In this document: in pieces, positions 42,460 through 51,125 of the stretch | Layout: each line of letters starts with the position of its first letter | Position numbering within the stretch: position 1 is the first letter of the stretch | DNA from: an uncultured Eubacterium sp. | GTDB lineage: Bacteria; Bacillota; Clostridia; Oscillospirales; CAG-272 | Direction: 5' to 3' | DNA length: 64,000 bases | Assembly (NCBI GenBank): GCA_900544285.1 | Contig: UQUT01000008.1 | Coordinates: 1 to 64,000 of the forward strand | Program-made: the position numbers and the translations under genes | Notes under the pieces: model-generated | What the model was told of the DNA's origin: nothing | What the model saw: the letters and a program-made list of their open reading frames with translations, nothing else | Database searches by the model: none

Positions 42460-43290
42460 TCAAAGCGACGCCTCGATTTTTCGGATTGCGTCCGCTATTG
42501 CCCCGTCCTTTGCATGGCAGAGACGGACGTCGCATATCTGCTTTACGTTATCCGTTGCGTTTTCGGGACACATCGCGACATCCGCCGCACGGAGCATATC
42601 GATGTCGTTATCAAAATCGCCCATACAGTATAACTTTACATCCGGGTTCGATTTTCTGATTTCATCCGTTATATATCTGAGCTGATACGCCTTGCTTATG
42701 CCCTTCGGCATAACCTCGTAAAGCCAAGAGTTTGACTTAGTGTAGTCATACATAGGAAATTCGTCACGCAGAATTTCAAATGTGCTTTTCAGCAGGTCGG
42801 GATCGGAGATGAAGACCGCCTTGAAATATTTCCCCTCGCAGAGTTCGTCAAAGCTGACCGCCGTCGCAAAACGATCGAGCTTCGTCTTTTCAAGGCTTTC
42901 TTTCATCGCAACGTCGTTTTTGTCATAAATGAAACCACGTTCACAGGACGTCCGAAAGCCGATCCTGTCTCCGGCTATCTGCCTTACGCGATTGAAAAGC
43001 GGGCGAAGATGTTCCGTTTCGAGATAATGCACGTTTTTCATCTCGCGCGTTCTGACATCAAAGCAAAATGCTCCGTTGCAGAGAACGCAGGGAATGTTCA
43101 CATAGTTTTCAATCGACGGAACGACGCTGTAAATATCAATGTGATTGCGACCGGAGGAAAATGTGAATTTTCCGCCGTTATCTATAAAATATCTGATTTT
43201 TTCAAGGTTGACCGTCGGTAGCGGCTCGCCGTGAAAAATGAACGTTCCGTCTATATCGGACGCCAGAATTATATTCTCAAATTTTTTCAT
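42460..43290 (-). CDS. Cof-type HAD-IIB phosphatase
   Basis: A 276-residue HAD subfamily IIB hydrolase. Motif I is ILASDIDGTFI at residues 8-18, motif II FTFSSGRNH, motif III around GISKAYQLRYI, and motif IV MGDFDNDIDMLRAADVAMCPENA. Cof-type enzymes dephosphorylate sugar phosphates and similar small molecules; the substrate is not readable. The ATG at 43290 overlaps the rluD stop (ATGA), so they are translationally coupled. Confidence 0.88.
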   Translation of the reverse strand: MKKFENIILASDIDGTFIFHGEPLPTVNLEKIRYFIDNGGKFTFSSGRNHIDIYSVVPSIENYVNIPCVLCNGAFCFDVRTREMKNVHYLETEHLRPLFNRVRQIAGDRIGFRTSCERGFIYDKNDVAMKESLEKTKLDRFATAVSFDELCEGKYFKAVFISDPDLLKSTFEILRDEFPMYDYTKSNSWLYEVMPKGISKAYQLRYITDEIRKSNPDVKLYCMGDFDNDIDMLRAADVAMCPENATDNVKQICDVRLCHAKDGAIADAIRKIEASL

Positions 43291-44222
43291 AGAACTTCTC
43301 CGTTCTTCCGCAATGCCGCAAGCACAGACGAAAAATCGTCCGGAAGCGGGCACTCAAAGCGCATTTTTTCCTTTGTTGACGGGTGAACAAGCTCCAACTC
43401 CTTTGCGTGCAGGCATTGCCCCGAAATCAGTTTACCGTATTTTCTTTCCGCGGGATTTTTCTCCTGACCGTAAAGCGGGTCGCCGAGAAGAGGATGCCCT
43501 ATGCTCTGCATATGCACCCTTATCTGGTGCGTACGCCCCGTTTCGAGCTCGCATTTCACATAGCAAAGACCGGCAGCGAAATTTTCAATCGGCGTTATAT
43601 GCGTTATCGCTTCCCTGCCGCCTGTCACTATCGCCATTTTCTTTCTGTCCGAAGGGTTACGTCCGATTGGCTTGTCCACGGTACGCGCCTCCTCGATTCT
43701 TCCGAGAGCGACGGCGTGATAAACTCTCGATATGCTGTGCGTTTTCAGCTCTTCCGAAAGAAACAGGTGCGCCGCGTCGTTTTTCGCAACAACGAGCAGC
43801 CCGCTCGTGTCCTTGTCTATCCTATGGACAATTCCCGGTCTCAAAACTCCGCCGATTCCGGAAAGCGAGCCGCCGCAATGATAAAGCAACGCGGAGACGA
43901 GCGTCCCGCTGTAATTCCCCGCCGCAGGATGAACAACCATCCCCCTCGGTTTGTTTACAACGATTATGTCGCCGTCCTCATATATTATGTCAAGCGGGAT
44001 GTTCTCCGCCTGCGCCTCGCAGGTTTTCATCGGCGGATATTCAATCTCAACCGTGTCCCCGTTCCGCATTTTGTAGTTTTTTTCTTCTTTTCTGCCGCAA
44101 ACAGTCACACACCCGTCCGAGATGAGCTTCTGCGCATAGGAGCGTGTGATCTCGTCCGATTCGGACAAGAAAACGTCGAGCCGTACACCTTCCGTATCCG
44201 GTCCGACGTTAAGTCTCGTCAT
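43287..44222 (-). CDS. RluD-type 23S rRNA pseudouridine synthase
   Basis: A 311-residue RluA/RluD-family pseudouridine synthase. An N-terminal S4 RNA-binding domain (about 12-70, RLDVFLSESDEITRSYAQKLI) precedes the catalytic domain with HRIDKDTSGLLVVAK (the Asp is the nucleophile), then RNPSDRKKMAI and GRTHQIRVHMQSIGHPLLGD. The ATG at 44222 lies within the last codons of lspA behind GGAG. Adjacency to lspA is very common in Firmicutes (ylyA-lspA-ylyB in Bacillus). Confidence 0.92.
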   Translation of the reverse strand: MTRLNVGPDTEGVRLDVFLSESDEITRSYAQKLISDGCVTVCGRKEEKNYKMRNGDTVEIEYPPMKTCEAQAENIPLDIIYEDGDIIVVNKPRGMVVHPAAGNYSGTLVSALLYHCGGSLSGIGGVLRPGIVHRIDKDTSGLLVVAKNDAAHLFLSEELKTHSISRVYHAVALGRIEEARTVDKPIGRNPSDRKKMAIVTGGREAITHITPIENFAAGLCYVKCELETGRTHQIRVHMQSIGHPLLGDPLYGQEKNPAERKYGKLISGQCLHAKELELVHPSTKEKMRFECPLPDDFSSVLAALRKNGEVL

Positions 44223-44736
44223 TTTTTGTCTCCTCCGACTGAGTTTTCTTTTTCTTATCGTCTGCAAAAAACGTCTTGTCTATAAACACAAGGTAAATAA
44301 ACATGAGTATCACGCCGACAACCGCACAGCAGTCCGCAACGTTGAACCTCGGAAAACCGCTCGGTCCGAAAATAACATTCAGGAACGGCAGATAAATAAA
44401 GTCTATAACATATCCGAGAAACACACGGTCTATCATGTTGCCTATCGCACCGCCGATTATAAGCGAAAGCGAAAATCCGAAAAGGAAATGCAACTTTCTG
44501 TATTTATAAAGAATAATCGGCAATACGATGATTGCGACAGCAGTAATCACCATGAACACCCAGCGGTGATCGCTGAGTATTCCCCATGCGGCGCCTTCGT
44601 TTCTGATATATTCAAGCTCGAACACGCCCTTGATGACAGTCCGCGTCTCGTAAAGCTCCATTCCACCCGCGACAAGACGCTTTGTGACAAAGTCAAGCAC
44701 GACGGAAATGACTATTATAATCGTCCATAAAAGCAT
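44209..44736 (-). CDS. lspA: Lipoprotein signal peptidase II
   Basis: A 175-residue membrane protein with four hydrophobic helices. The two catalytic Asp are in GGAIGNMIDRVF and RFNVADCCAVVG, the signatures of aspartic signal peptidase II. It cleaves the signal from diacylglyceryl-modified lipoproteins, so it would process the many lipoproteins in this window. A charged tail (about 155-175) extends the C-terminus. It is followed by rluD with a 14-base overlap and preceded 19 bases upstream by divIVA. Confidence 0.95.
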   Translation of the reverse strand: MLLWTIIIVISVVLDFVTKRLVAGGMELYETRTVIKGVFELEYIRNEGAAWGILSDHRWVFMVITAVAIIVLPIILYKYRKLHFLFGFSLSLIIGGAIGNMIDRVFLGYVIDFIYLPFLNVIFGPSGFPRFNVADCCAVVGVILMFIYLVFIDKTFFADDKKKKTQSEETKNDET

Positions 44737-44755
44737 TTATAAAGCTCCTTAAAAA

Positions 44756-45595
44756 TCAATCCTTATCCGAAAGTGAGCTGCTTTCGGAGTCAAAATCAAA
44801 GCTCATCTGAACGCCGCTTTCGCGCGGAGCAACCGTCACTCCCGGCGTTTCGTATTCATCAATGAGACTTATTACAGAGGTCTTCCTGCCACGACCGCCC
44901 GTCTTCTTTTTGTGCGCGGGCTTCTGCTCCGGCGCGACGGACTGCCGCTCTTCTTCGGAAGGCTTTTCTTCCCGCGGAGCAAATACCGCCGTTTCACCGA
45001 GGTCCTTCTCTTCCGTCTCCTCAGGCTTACCGAGATCTATATCAAAGCCTTCCAGCTTTATTCCGAACTCCTCGGAAACGTCGCGGTTCATGGTCGAAAC
45101 GACCTTTTCGACATACTGCTCGGGCGTCAGCTCTTCCTCATATTCAAACACGGGAGAAATGCGCTCGATAAGCTCGATGTGCAGGCGGTAACGCTCGAAA
45201 AGCTCGTTTTTGAAAACAAGAATGTTTTCCTGCATTGACGAAAGCGCCGCCTTCTGCGCCTCGGTTTTATCACGGAAGCTGCGCAGAATTTTATCGCAGC
45301 TACGCTTTATGGAGGCGAGAATCGCGTCCGCTCTTTCGTATGCGTCCGCGACGATTTTATCCGCTGCGGCTCTTGCCGTTTCAAGCGTTTTCTGAACTTT
45401 TTCCTCCTCGCCGGTGAGGTCGGCAAGGCGGTCATTCGCTTCGGCAAGCTCTCGTGCGAGCCTCGCGTTTTCACGGTAAAGGAGATTGTAATTTTCCGTG
45501 ATCGCGTTTATGTAACTGTCCACCTCGGCTGTATCATAGCCGCGGAAAGTCTTTTTGAAGTTTCTTTTTGCACCGTCTTTTTGTGGCACTGTCAT
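44756..45595 (-). CDS. divIVA: DivIVA-domain cell division/polarity protein
   Basis: A 279-residue DivIVA-family protein. The lipid-binding N-terminal domain has FRGYDTAEVDSYI at about 17-29, followed by coiled coil to about residue 150 (YRENARLARELAEANDRL, TLETARAAADKIVADAYERAD). The C-terminal ~130 residues are acidic, Pro/Glu-rich and contain a basic KKKTGGRGRKT patch. It marks curved membrane at the septum and poles. It sits between sepF and lspA as in other Firmicutes; ylmG and ylmH, often found between, are missing. Confidence 0.9.
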   Translation of the reverse strand: MTVPQKDGAKRNFKKTFRGYDTAEVDSYINAITENYNLLYRENARLARELAEANDRLADLTGEEEKVQKTLETARAAADKIVADAYERADAILASIKRSCDKILRSFRDKTEAQKAALSSMQENILVFKNELFERYRLHIELIERISPVFEYEEELTPEQYVEKVVSTMNRDVSEEFGIKLEGFDIDLGKPEETEEKDLGETAVFAPREEKPSEEERQSVAPEQKPAHKKKTGGRGRKTSVISLIDEYETPGVTVAPRESGVQMSFDFDSESSSLSDKD

Positions 45596-45700
45596 GTTAT
45601 GAGACCCTTTCGCTCAATTTACGGGGAGCACACACCCCCATCTCAAGATAAAACTTGACGGGGCGGCAACGCCCCGTCCGTTTATGCCGATATGTAAAAA

Positions 45701-46174
45701 TCAATAAAGCGTATCGCCGGAGAACTGCGCAGGCTGAGAAGCGGGCGTTGTTTCCGTTGTTGCGGAGCTTGTTGCAGCGCCGGAAGCTCTCATCTGATCG
45801 CCGGAAACAGCGACGTTATCGGGAGTAATAACGAATGTGTTGTTTGCAACTCTCTTGAGCTGACCACCGATGGAATATGCAACGCCGGAGAGGAAGTCGA
45901 GAATTCTTCTTGCCGTCTCCTTGTTTGTTGCTTCAAGATTGAGAACAACCGTGCGGTTGTTGAGAAGGTGGTCTGCAATCTGTCTCGAATTTACGAATGT
46001 GTCGGGTCTTACGACCTTGAGTTCTATCGAAGAAGCGTTGAGGCTCATTCCGCGATTTGCCGTGCGAGCGGGAACTGCGCTTTCGTCATACGTTGCGCCC
46101 ATGTCCTCGTCTTCGTAAGCGTCTTCAGCTTCACTACCGTTTACCATTGTTTTGATTTTGTCGAATAATCCCAT
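45701..46174 (-). CDS. sepF: Cell division protein SepF
   Basis: A 157-residue SepF. The N-terminal membrane-binding helix is MGLFDKIKTMVNGSE. A disordered acidic linker reaches about 60, then the conserved core with the FtsZ-binding dimer: VRPDTFVNSRQIADHLLNNRTVVLNLE, ETARRILDFLSGVAYSIGG and NTFVITPDNVAVSGD. A Thr/Ala-rich tail ends it. The frame is open far upstream, but the ATG at 46174 with GGAGG is right for the family. It heads the nine-gene minus-strand run to yggS. Confidence 0.92.
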   Translation of the reverse strand: MGLFDKIKTMVNGSEAEDAYEDEDMGATYDESAVPARTANRGMSLNASSIELKVVRPDTFVNSRQIADHLLNNRTVVLNLEATNKETARRILDFLSGVAYSIGGQLKRVANNTFVITPDNVAVSGDQMRASGAATSSATTETTPASQPAQFSGDTLY

Positions 46175-46258
46175 TTTATACCTCCGAATTGTGTAAATAC
46201 ACTTTTTATTTTTCCGTTCAAAGCGGGGGCACTTCCCCTGTACTTCCGCTGATAATAT

Positions 46259-46288
46259 ATTATAACATACACATGCTGTAATTTGCAA
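46259..46288 (-). promoter_or_regulatory. Promoter of the sepF cluster
   Basis: TTGCAA (46288-46283), 18 bp, TATAAT (46264-46259). A GC-rich nested hairpin (about 46221-46250) lies in the leader between it and sepF. Confidence 0.7.
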
Positions 46289-46380
46289 TCGGTTTTTGAT
46301 AAAATTTTTATATTTTTTATAACAATTTACGGCAATCTCCGCCGTTCCCCGCACGTAGCGGCAAGGCGACGTAATAATCA

Positions 46381-46410
46381 AAAAACGCCGACCCGAAGTC
46401 GACGTTTTTT
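46381..46410 (-). terminator. Terminator of the upp operon
   Basis: ACGTCGAC and GGTCGGCG-type arms pair around TTCG with a T run on the minus strand, 14 bases after the stop at 46425. Confidence 0.85.
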
Positions 46411-46424
46411 GTTTGCAAAAAATC

Positions 46425-46733
46425 TTATAAAAGTGCGTTCAGGATAGTCACTGTTATGCCGCCCTCATCCGGAAGAAGCCAAGCTAAAAGAAGCCCCAGA
46501 ACTCCGGCAGCAGCCAGAATGGCAACAAGTATGACGAAGAGTATGAGACCGCAGAAGAACGAACGCGCATAATTCCTGCGGTTTATGTTTGAACCGTCAA
46601 ACGAGAAGATTACAAGGAACACAAGACCGATCGGCTGAATCATAAAAAGTATCGAATATGCAAAATATTCCCACATTCCGAGCGGGCGGTATTTGCTTGG
46701 CAGTCTGTCGGCTGTGATTTTTCCGTCATCCAT
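46425..46733 (-). CDS. Small two-helix membrane protein of unknown function
   Basis: A 102-residue protein with two hydrophobic segments (about 21-43, YFAYSILFMIQPIGLVFLVI, and 60-88, CGLILFVILVAILAAAGVLG) separated by a polar NINRRNYARSFF turn. The motif order resembles small YccF- or DUF-type membrane proteins found in clostridia, but I cannot name it. The ATG at 46733 has GGAGGG in front and lies 16 bases after upp, so it is the second gene of that operon. Confidence 0.7.
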   Translation of the reverse strand: MDDGKITADRLPSKYRPLGMWEYFAYSILFMIQPIGLVFLVIFSFDGSNINRRNYARSFFCGLILFVILVAILAAAGVLGLLLAWLLPDEGGITVTILNALL

Positions 46734-46749
46734 ACTTCCCTCCGATTTA

Positions 46750-47379
46750 TTATTTTGTTCCGAAAAGTCTGTCGCCTGCGTCGCCGAGTCCGGGGATGAT
46801 ATAAGCGTGGTCATTGAGTCTTTCGTCGACAGCTGCCGTGTAGATATCGACGTCGGGATGCGCCTCCTGAACTCTTTTTATGCCCTCGGGTGCGGAAACG
46901 AGACATTCAAAGCGGATGTTTGTGCAGCCGTGCTGTTTGAGCATTGTGATGGCGTCAGCCGCGCTGCCGCCTGTTGCAAGCATGGGATCGACAACAATTA
47001 CTATTCTCTCTCCGATATCCGTGGGGAGCTTGCAATAGTATTCGTGAGGTTCGTGCGTATCGGGGTCTCTGTAAAGACCGATGTGTCCGACCTTTGCAAC
47101 GGGAACAAGGTCGAGCAGTCCGTCAACCATTCCGAGACCCGCTCTGAGAATCGGCACAATGGCAATCTTCTTTCCCGAAATTACTTTCGCCGTCATTTTC
47201 TGAATGGGAGTGTCAATTTCGACGTCCTCAAGGGGCAGGTCGCGCGTGACCTCATAACCCATAAGCATGGATATCTCCTTGAGAAGCTGACGGAAGTCCT
47301 TCGGGCCTGTCTCCGTCTTCCTCATGTGTGTCAGCTTGTGCTGGATAAGCGGGTGGTTGATTACGTGAAGTTCGCTCAT
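46750..47379 (-). CDS. upp: Uracil phosphoribosyltransferase
   Basis: A 209-residue Upp, which salvages uracil to UMP with PRPP. Signatures are [23 protein letters not shown] at the start, [26 protein letters not shown] sequence, the PRPP loop [12 protein letters not shown], and the uracil loop [17 protein letters not shown] at the C-terminus. The length is normal. A strong promoter overlaps the terminator of the upstream rluA operon. Confidence 0.97.
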   Translation of the reverse strand: MSELHVINHPLIQHKLTHMRKTETGPKDFRQLLKEISMLMGYEVTRDLPLEDVEIDTPIQKMTAKVISGKKIAIVPILRAGLGMVDGLLDLVPVAKVGHIGLYRDPDTHEPHEYYCKLPTDIGERIVIVVDPMLATGGSAADAITMLKQHGCTNIRFECLVSAPEGIKRVQEAHPDVDIYTAAVDERLNDHAYIIPGLGDAGDRLFGTK

Positions 47380-47430
47380 TTTTTCATCTCCTGACCTTTC
47401 CGATTTTCCGGAAATTTATTTTCACTCTTT

Positions 47431-47459
47431 ATTATAAAACAAAGGCGCGTTTTAATCAA
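47431..47459 (-). promoter_or_regulatory. Promoter of upp
   Basis: TTGATT (47459-47454), 17 bp, TATAAT (47436-47431) on the minus strand; its -35 lies inside the upstream terminator hairpin. Confidence 0.75.
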
Positions 47460-47475
47460 TAGTAAAAACGCACCT
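47437..47475 (-). terminator. Terminator of the mtaB-rluA operon
   Basis: GGTGCGTTTT and AAAACGCGCC pair on the minus strand, followed by TTTGTTTT. Confidence 0.75.
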
Positions 47476-47490
47476 TTTTTCATCGAATAT

Positions 47491-48444
47491 TCAGATATTT
47501 TTTAGGAAAGGTATCTCATCCCTGACGAGCTCAATCGTTTTTCCGCGCAGATTCTCAAGCGGAGCGGATACGTCATCCCCGAAAACCGCCTTGTATGCGC
47601 ACAGCGCCTGACGGTAAATCCCCTTCTTTCTGTCCGCGCTGTTTTCCGCATATTTTCCGTCGCCGATGAGCGGATGACCGATACTCGCCATATGCGCGCG
47701 TATCTGGTGAGTCCTTCCCGTGACAAGCTCAACCTCAAGCAATGCGTTTTCGCCTTCGACGCTTATTACGCGATATTTTGTGACGATTTCCTTTGCGTCG
47801 CCCGAGCGCGGCTTTTTCCCGTAAATGCGGACGGTATTGCTGCCGCTGTCCTTTATCAGGTACCCGCGGAGCGTGTCCTCTTTCTTTTGCGGCACGCCGT
47901 GTACAAGGCAGAGATAAAATTTTTCTATCCTTCTCTCCTTTATAGCCTCGTTCATCGCGCGAAGCGCGGCGGCGTTTTTCGCCGCAAAAACAATGCCGCA
48001 GGTGTTTCTGTCAATACGGTTGCAGAGTGCGGGCGCAAATGAATTTTCCTTTTCCCCGTCATATTCACCCTTCTGCCATAGGTATGCCTTTATCTGCTCG
48101 ATGAGCGTGTTCTGCTCGCCCTCCTCGTCGCTGTGACAGAGAAGTCCGACGGGCTTGTTTGCGGCGATTATGTTTTCGTCCTCATAAACGACTCCGAAAA
48201 CAGGCTTGATTTTTTTATAAAATGCGTCGCTTTCGCGCGGAAAAAATTCGTCGCTTATAAAGAGCAGAATTTCGTCGCCCTCGCAGAGCATCTGCCCGAT
48301 CTCCGCCCGCTTTCTGTTCACCTTTATCTTCTTCGTCCTGATGAACTTATACATAAGTGATTTCGGAAGCAGGGGAAAAGCCTTTGAAAGAAACTTATCC
48401 AGCCTTTGCCCCGCGTCGTTATGATTTATCTCAACCTTTTTCAT
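47491..48444 (-). CDS. RluA-family RNA pseudouridine synthase
   Basis: A 317-residue pseudouridine synthase of the RluA/RluC branch. The S4 domain is at about 10-75 (RLDKFLSKAFPLLPKSLMYKFIRTKKIKVN), then IIAANKPVGLLCHSD, the catalytic Asp in LCNRIDRNTCGIVFAAK, and GRTHQIRAHMASIGHPLIGD. This is a different paralog from the rluD-type gene at 43287. Its start overlaps the mtaB stop by 14 bases. Target uridine not determinable. Confidence 0.9.
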   Translation of the reverse strand: MKKVEINHNDAGQRLDKFLSKAFPLLPKSLMYKFIRTKKIKVNRKRAEIGQMLCEGDEILLFISDEFFPRESDAFYKKIKPVFGVVYEDENIIAANKPVGLLCHSDEEGEQNTLIEQIKAYLWQKGEYDGEKENSFAPALCNRIDRNTCGIVFAAKNAAALRAMNEAIKERRIEKFYLCLVHGVPQKKEDTLRGYLIKDSGSNTVRIYGKKPRSGDAKEIVTKYRVISVEGENALLEVELVTGRTHQIRAHMASIGHPLIGDGKYAENSADRKKGIYRQALCAYKAVFGDDVSAPLENLRGKTIELVRDEIPFLKNI

Positions 48445-49753
48445 TTGTTCCTTCCCCGCACAGCGCAGTATATGCGCACCCGTTTTTATAGTCCATAACT
48501 ACACATTTCACGATTTTTCCCAGCAGATTTTCGTCCGATTTTATTCTGACGTCAAGCATGTTCTGCGCGTGACCGAAATAATATTCGCCCTGTTTTTCCT
48601 CAATAAGAACGCAAAGCGGAATCTGCTTTTCGATGTAACTTTTATATACTTTTTCGGAAATCGCCTCTCCGACGGCGGCGAGCTCGGCGCATCTTCTGCT
48701 CTTTGTTTCCGGCGGAACTTTGCCCGTCATTTTCTCCGCCTCCGTGCCCGCCCGGTCCGAATACGGGAAGATATGAATGTGATAAAGCCCTATGTCCTCG
48801 CAAAGACGGCACGTCTCTCTGAAATCCTCCTCGGTCTCACCGGGAAAGCCGACTATCACGTCGGCGGAAAATTCCGCGTCGGGAAACGCCGATTTTATCA
48901 TCGCAACCGACCTTCTGACCATATCCGGATTGTATTTCCGACGCATTCTTTTCAGCACGTCCGCGCTTCCGCTCTGGAGCGAAAGATGAAACGACGGTAA
49001 AAATCCGCGACAGTCTTTCAGCGAATTTATCAGCCTTTCGTTCAGCACGGACGGTTCCAGCGACGCAAGCCTGACGCGTTCCGCTCCGCTTTCGCAAGCC
49101 GCACGGACGGCGTCCGCAAGCGTATAGTCCTTGCCGTCTCTGCCGTATGACGCAACCTCGATTCCCGTCAGCACTATTTCCCTGCACCCGCTCCGGACGA
49201 TCGCCTTCGCCTCTGCTCCGATCTCCTCGGGGTCACGCGAAACGACGCTTCCCCTCGCCCTGCGGATTATGCAATAGGCGCAATGATTGTCGCACCCGTC
49301 CTCAATTTTCAGATACGCTCTGTCGCCCTTGAAATGCCCCATAAACATCTTTTCCATTGGCACTCCGGCAAGCTCTCCGACCTCGGTTTTCTTCTCAATG
49401 TTGCCCGTAACGGCGCGCACGGCAAAGTCAACAGCCGACAGCTTGTTTCTCGTTCCGCAGACAAAGTCCGCCCCGAGCTCAAACGCCTTCTGCGGATTTA
49501 TCTGACAGTAGCATCCCATTGCAATAACGACGGCGTCCGGATTTAAGTGCTTTCCGCGCCTGATGAACTGCCTCGATTTTCTGTCCGCCTCTGCCGTAAC
49601 AGAACAGGTATTGACTATATAAACATCGGCTTTTTCCGCAGGGTCGCATATCTCAAAGCCGTTTTCCGCAAGTCTCTCGCAGACCACGTCCGATTCATAT
49701 TGATTTGTTCTGCAACCCAGCGTATATATCGCCGCTCTCGGTTTTCTTTCCAT
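48431..49753 (-). CDS. mtaB: tRNA t6A37 methylthiotransferase
   Basis: A 440-residue radical-SAM methylthiotransferase of the MtaB type, which turns t6A37 into ms2t6A in tRNA. The N-terminal UPF0004 domain has cysteines in LGCRTNQYES, NTCSVTAEAD and MGCYCQ, binding one iron-sulphur cluster. The radical SAM cluster is in IEDGCDNHCAYCIIRRARG (CxxxCxxC). A TRAM domain ends it. I start at the ATG 49753 with GGAG six bases upstream; the frame also has an in-frame TTG four codons earlier. Confidence 0.93.
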   Translation of the reverse strand: MERKPRAAIYTLGCRTNQYESDVVCERLAENGFEICDPAEKADVYIVNTCSVTAEADRKSRQFIRRGKHLNPDAVVIAMGCYCQINPQKAFELGADFVCGTRNKLSAVDFAVRAVTGNIEKKTEVGELAGVPMEKMFMGHFKGDRAYLKIEDGCDNHCAYCIIRRARGSVVSRDPEEIGAEAKAIVRSGCREIVLTGIEVASYGRDGKDYTLADAVRAACESGAERVRLASLEPSVLNERLINSLKDCRGFLPSFHLSLQSGSADVLKRMRRKYNPDMVRRSVAMIKSAFPDAEFSADVIVGFPGETEEDFRETCRLCEDIGLYHIHIFPYSDRAGTEAEKMTGKVPPETKSRRCAELAAVGEAISEKVYKSYIEKQIPLCVLIEEKQGEYYFGHAQNMLDVRIKSDENLLGKIVKCVVMDYKNGCAYTALCGEGTNEKG

Positions 49754-49765
49754 AGCTTTCTCCAA

Positions 49766-49800
49766 AATAAAATGAGATGACCTTCATCATCTCATTTTAC
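49766..49800 (-). terminator. Terminator of dacF
   Basis: AAAATGAGATGA and its complement pair on a seven-base loop, followed on the minus strand by TATTTTGG; it lies between dacF and mtaB. Confidence 0.8.
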
Positions 49801-49823
49801 ACCATATTTATTATAAAGTCAAT

Positions 49824-51014
49824 TCAATTCGGAGGAGAACATAAAAACCAGCTGCCGAGTTTTTTCAGCATAGACCAGAAATTTATCTTTTCAACCGTCT
49901 CCGCCGCCAGAATATCTGCCGTGCCGACGCTTTTTCCGTCCAGCATATAGGTCACCGTGCCGATTTTCTCACCCTTTGCAATCGGCGCCGTCAGCTTTTC
50001 GGGAACATCTGTCACCTTTTCAATCTTTGATGCATCTCCCTTTGAAACGACTGTCGAAAAACCCTGGCTTACGCCATTCGTCACGTTTTCCTTTCCGCCG
50101 GTTACATAAATATCTTCAAACTCCTCCGGCTCATCCGTATAAACGGAATAATTCGCAAAGCCGAAATCAAAAAGCGATTTTGCCGCTTCGTTGCGGATAT
50201 CCCTCGTAGGCGCCGCCATGATAACGGCAATGAGAGTCAGTCCGCCGCGCTCCGCCGTTGCGCTGATACAGAATTTTGCCTTTGCCGTCGAGCCTGTTTT
50301 CAGTCCCGTCGCGCCTTTGTAAAAGCGGATAAGGCGATTTGTATTTGTCAGCCCGAAGGCGCCGCCGCGGATGGTGTCCATCCAGAGCGTCGAATAATTG
50401 AAAACAAGCTCGTGACTGATGACCTCGCGGGATATTATCGCTATATCTCTCGCAGACATCGTGTGGCTTGTCGCCGTGTCGTCAAGACCCGTAGGGTTTT
50501 CGAAATGCGTGTTATTGCAGCCGAGTTCCTTTGCCCGCTCGTTCATCCGCGCAACAAACGCCTCCTCGCTCCCGCAGACATATTCCGCAAGGGCAACAGC
50601 CGCATCGTTTGCGGAGGCAACTATCATACTTTTGAGCAGGTCGCTGACGCTCATCGTCTCGCCCGGCGCAAGAAAAACCTGCGAACCACCCATCGACGCC
50701 GCATTCTCGCTGACGGGAACCATATCGTCGAGAGAGATTTTCCCCGTATCAATCGCTTCAAGAACGAGGAGCATCGTCATCGTTTTTGTGACAGATGCCG
50801 GCGGAAGGGGCTCGTCTGCGTTCTGCTCATAAAGCACGGTACCGCTCCCCGCTTCCATTAAAATCGCGCTGACAGCATCGACCTTTTTTCCGTATTCAAC
50901 AGCCGCAGGAGTGTCGGCGGACGCCTCCGTATCACCTCCGCCGCCGGCAAAAATACCGAGCGAAAACGCAAATGTCAGAATCACCGCCACCATAACCGAT
51001 ATGTATTTTTTCAT
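49824..51014 (-). CDS. D-alanyl-D-alanine carboxypeptidase (DacF/PBP5 type)
   Basis: A 396-residue penicillin-binding protein that trims the terminal D-Ala of peptidoglycan stem peptides. The signal peptide is at about 1-24. The catalytic SxxK is S74-V-T-K77, SxN appears as SANDAAVAL, and the KTG triad as GLKTGSTAKAKF. The C-terminal PBP5-like beta domain is followed by a short amphipathic membrane helix (NFWSMLKKLGSWFL). The length is normal. It is a single gene with its own terminator. Confidence 0.93.
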   Translation of the reverse strand: MKKYISVMVAVILTFAFSLGIFAGGGGDTEASADTPAAVEYGKKVDAVSAILMEAGSGTVLYEQNADEPLPPASVTKTMTMLLVLEAIDTGKISLDDMVPVSENAASMGGSQVFLAPGETMSVSDLLKSMIVASANDAAVALAEYVCGSEEAFVARMNERAKELGCNNTHFENPTGLDDTATSHTMSARDIAIISREVISHELVFNYSTLWMDTIRGGAFGLTNTNRLIRFYKGATGLKTGSTAKAKFCISATAERGGLTLIAVIMAAPTRDIRNEAAKSLFDFGFANYSVYTDEPEEFEDIYVTGGKENVTNGVSQGFSTVVSKGDASKIEKVTDVPEKLTAPIAKGEKIGTVTYMLDGKSVGTADILAAETVEKINFWSMLKKLGSWFLCSPPN

Positions 51015-51083
51015 ATTCTTCTTCCTTTCGCTTTGTCTTGGTAAAGAATATGAAGGTCGCGCCGCATTTATTCCGAATAAAGC

Positions 51084-51113
51084 AAAAAACGGACGGCAAA
51101 CGCCGTCCGCTTT
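51084..51113 (-). terminator. Terminator of pgk-tpiA
   Basis: AAAGCGGACGGCG and its complement pair around TTTG on the minus strand, followed by a T run. Confidence 0.85.
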
Positions 51114-51125
51114 GATACTTTTTGC

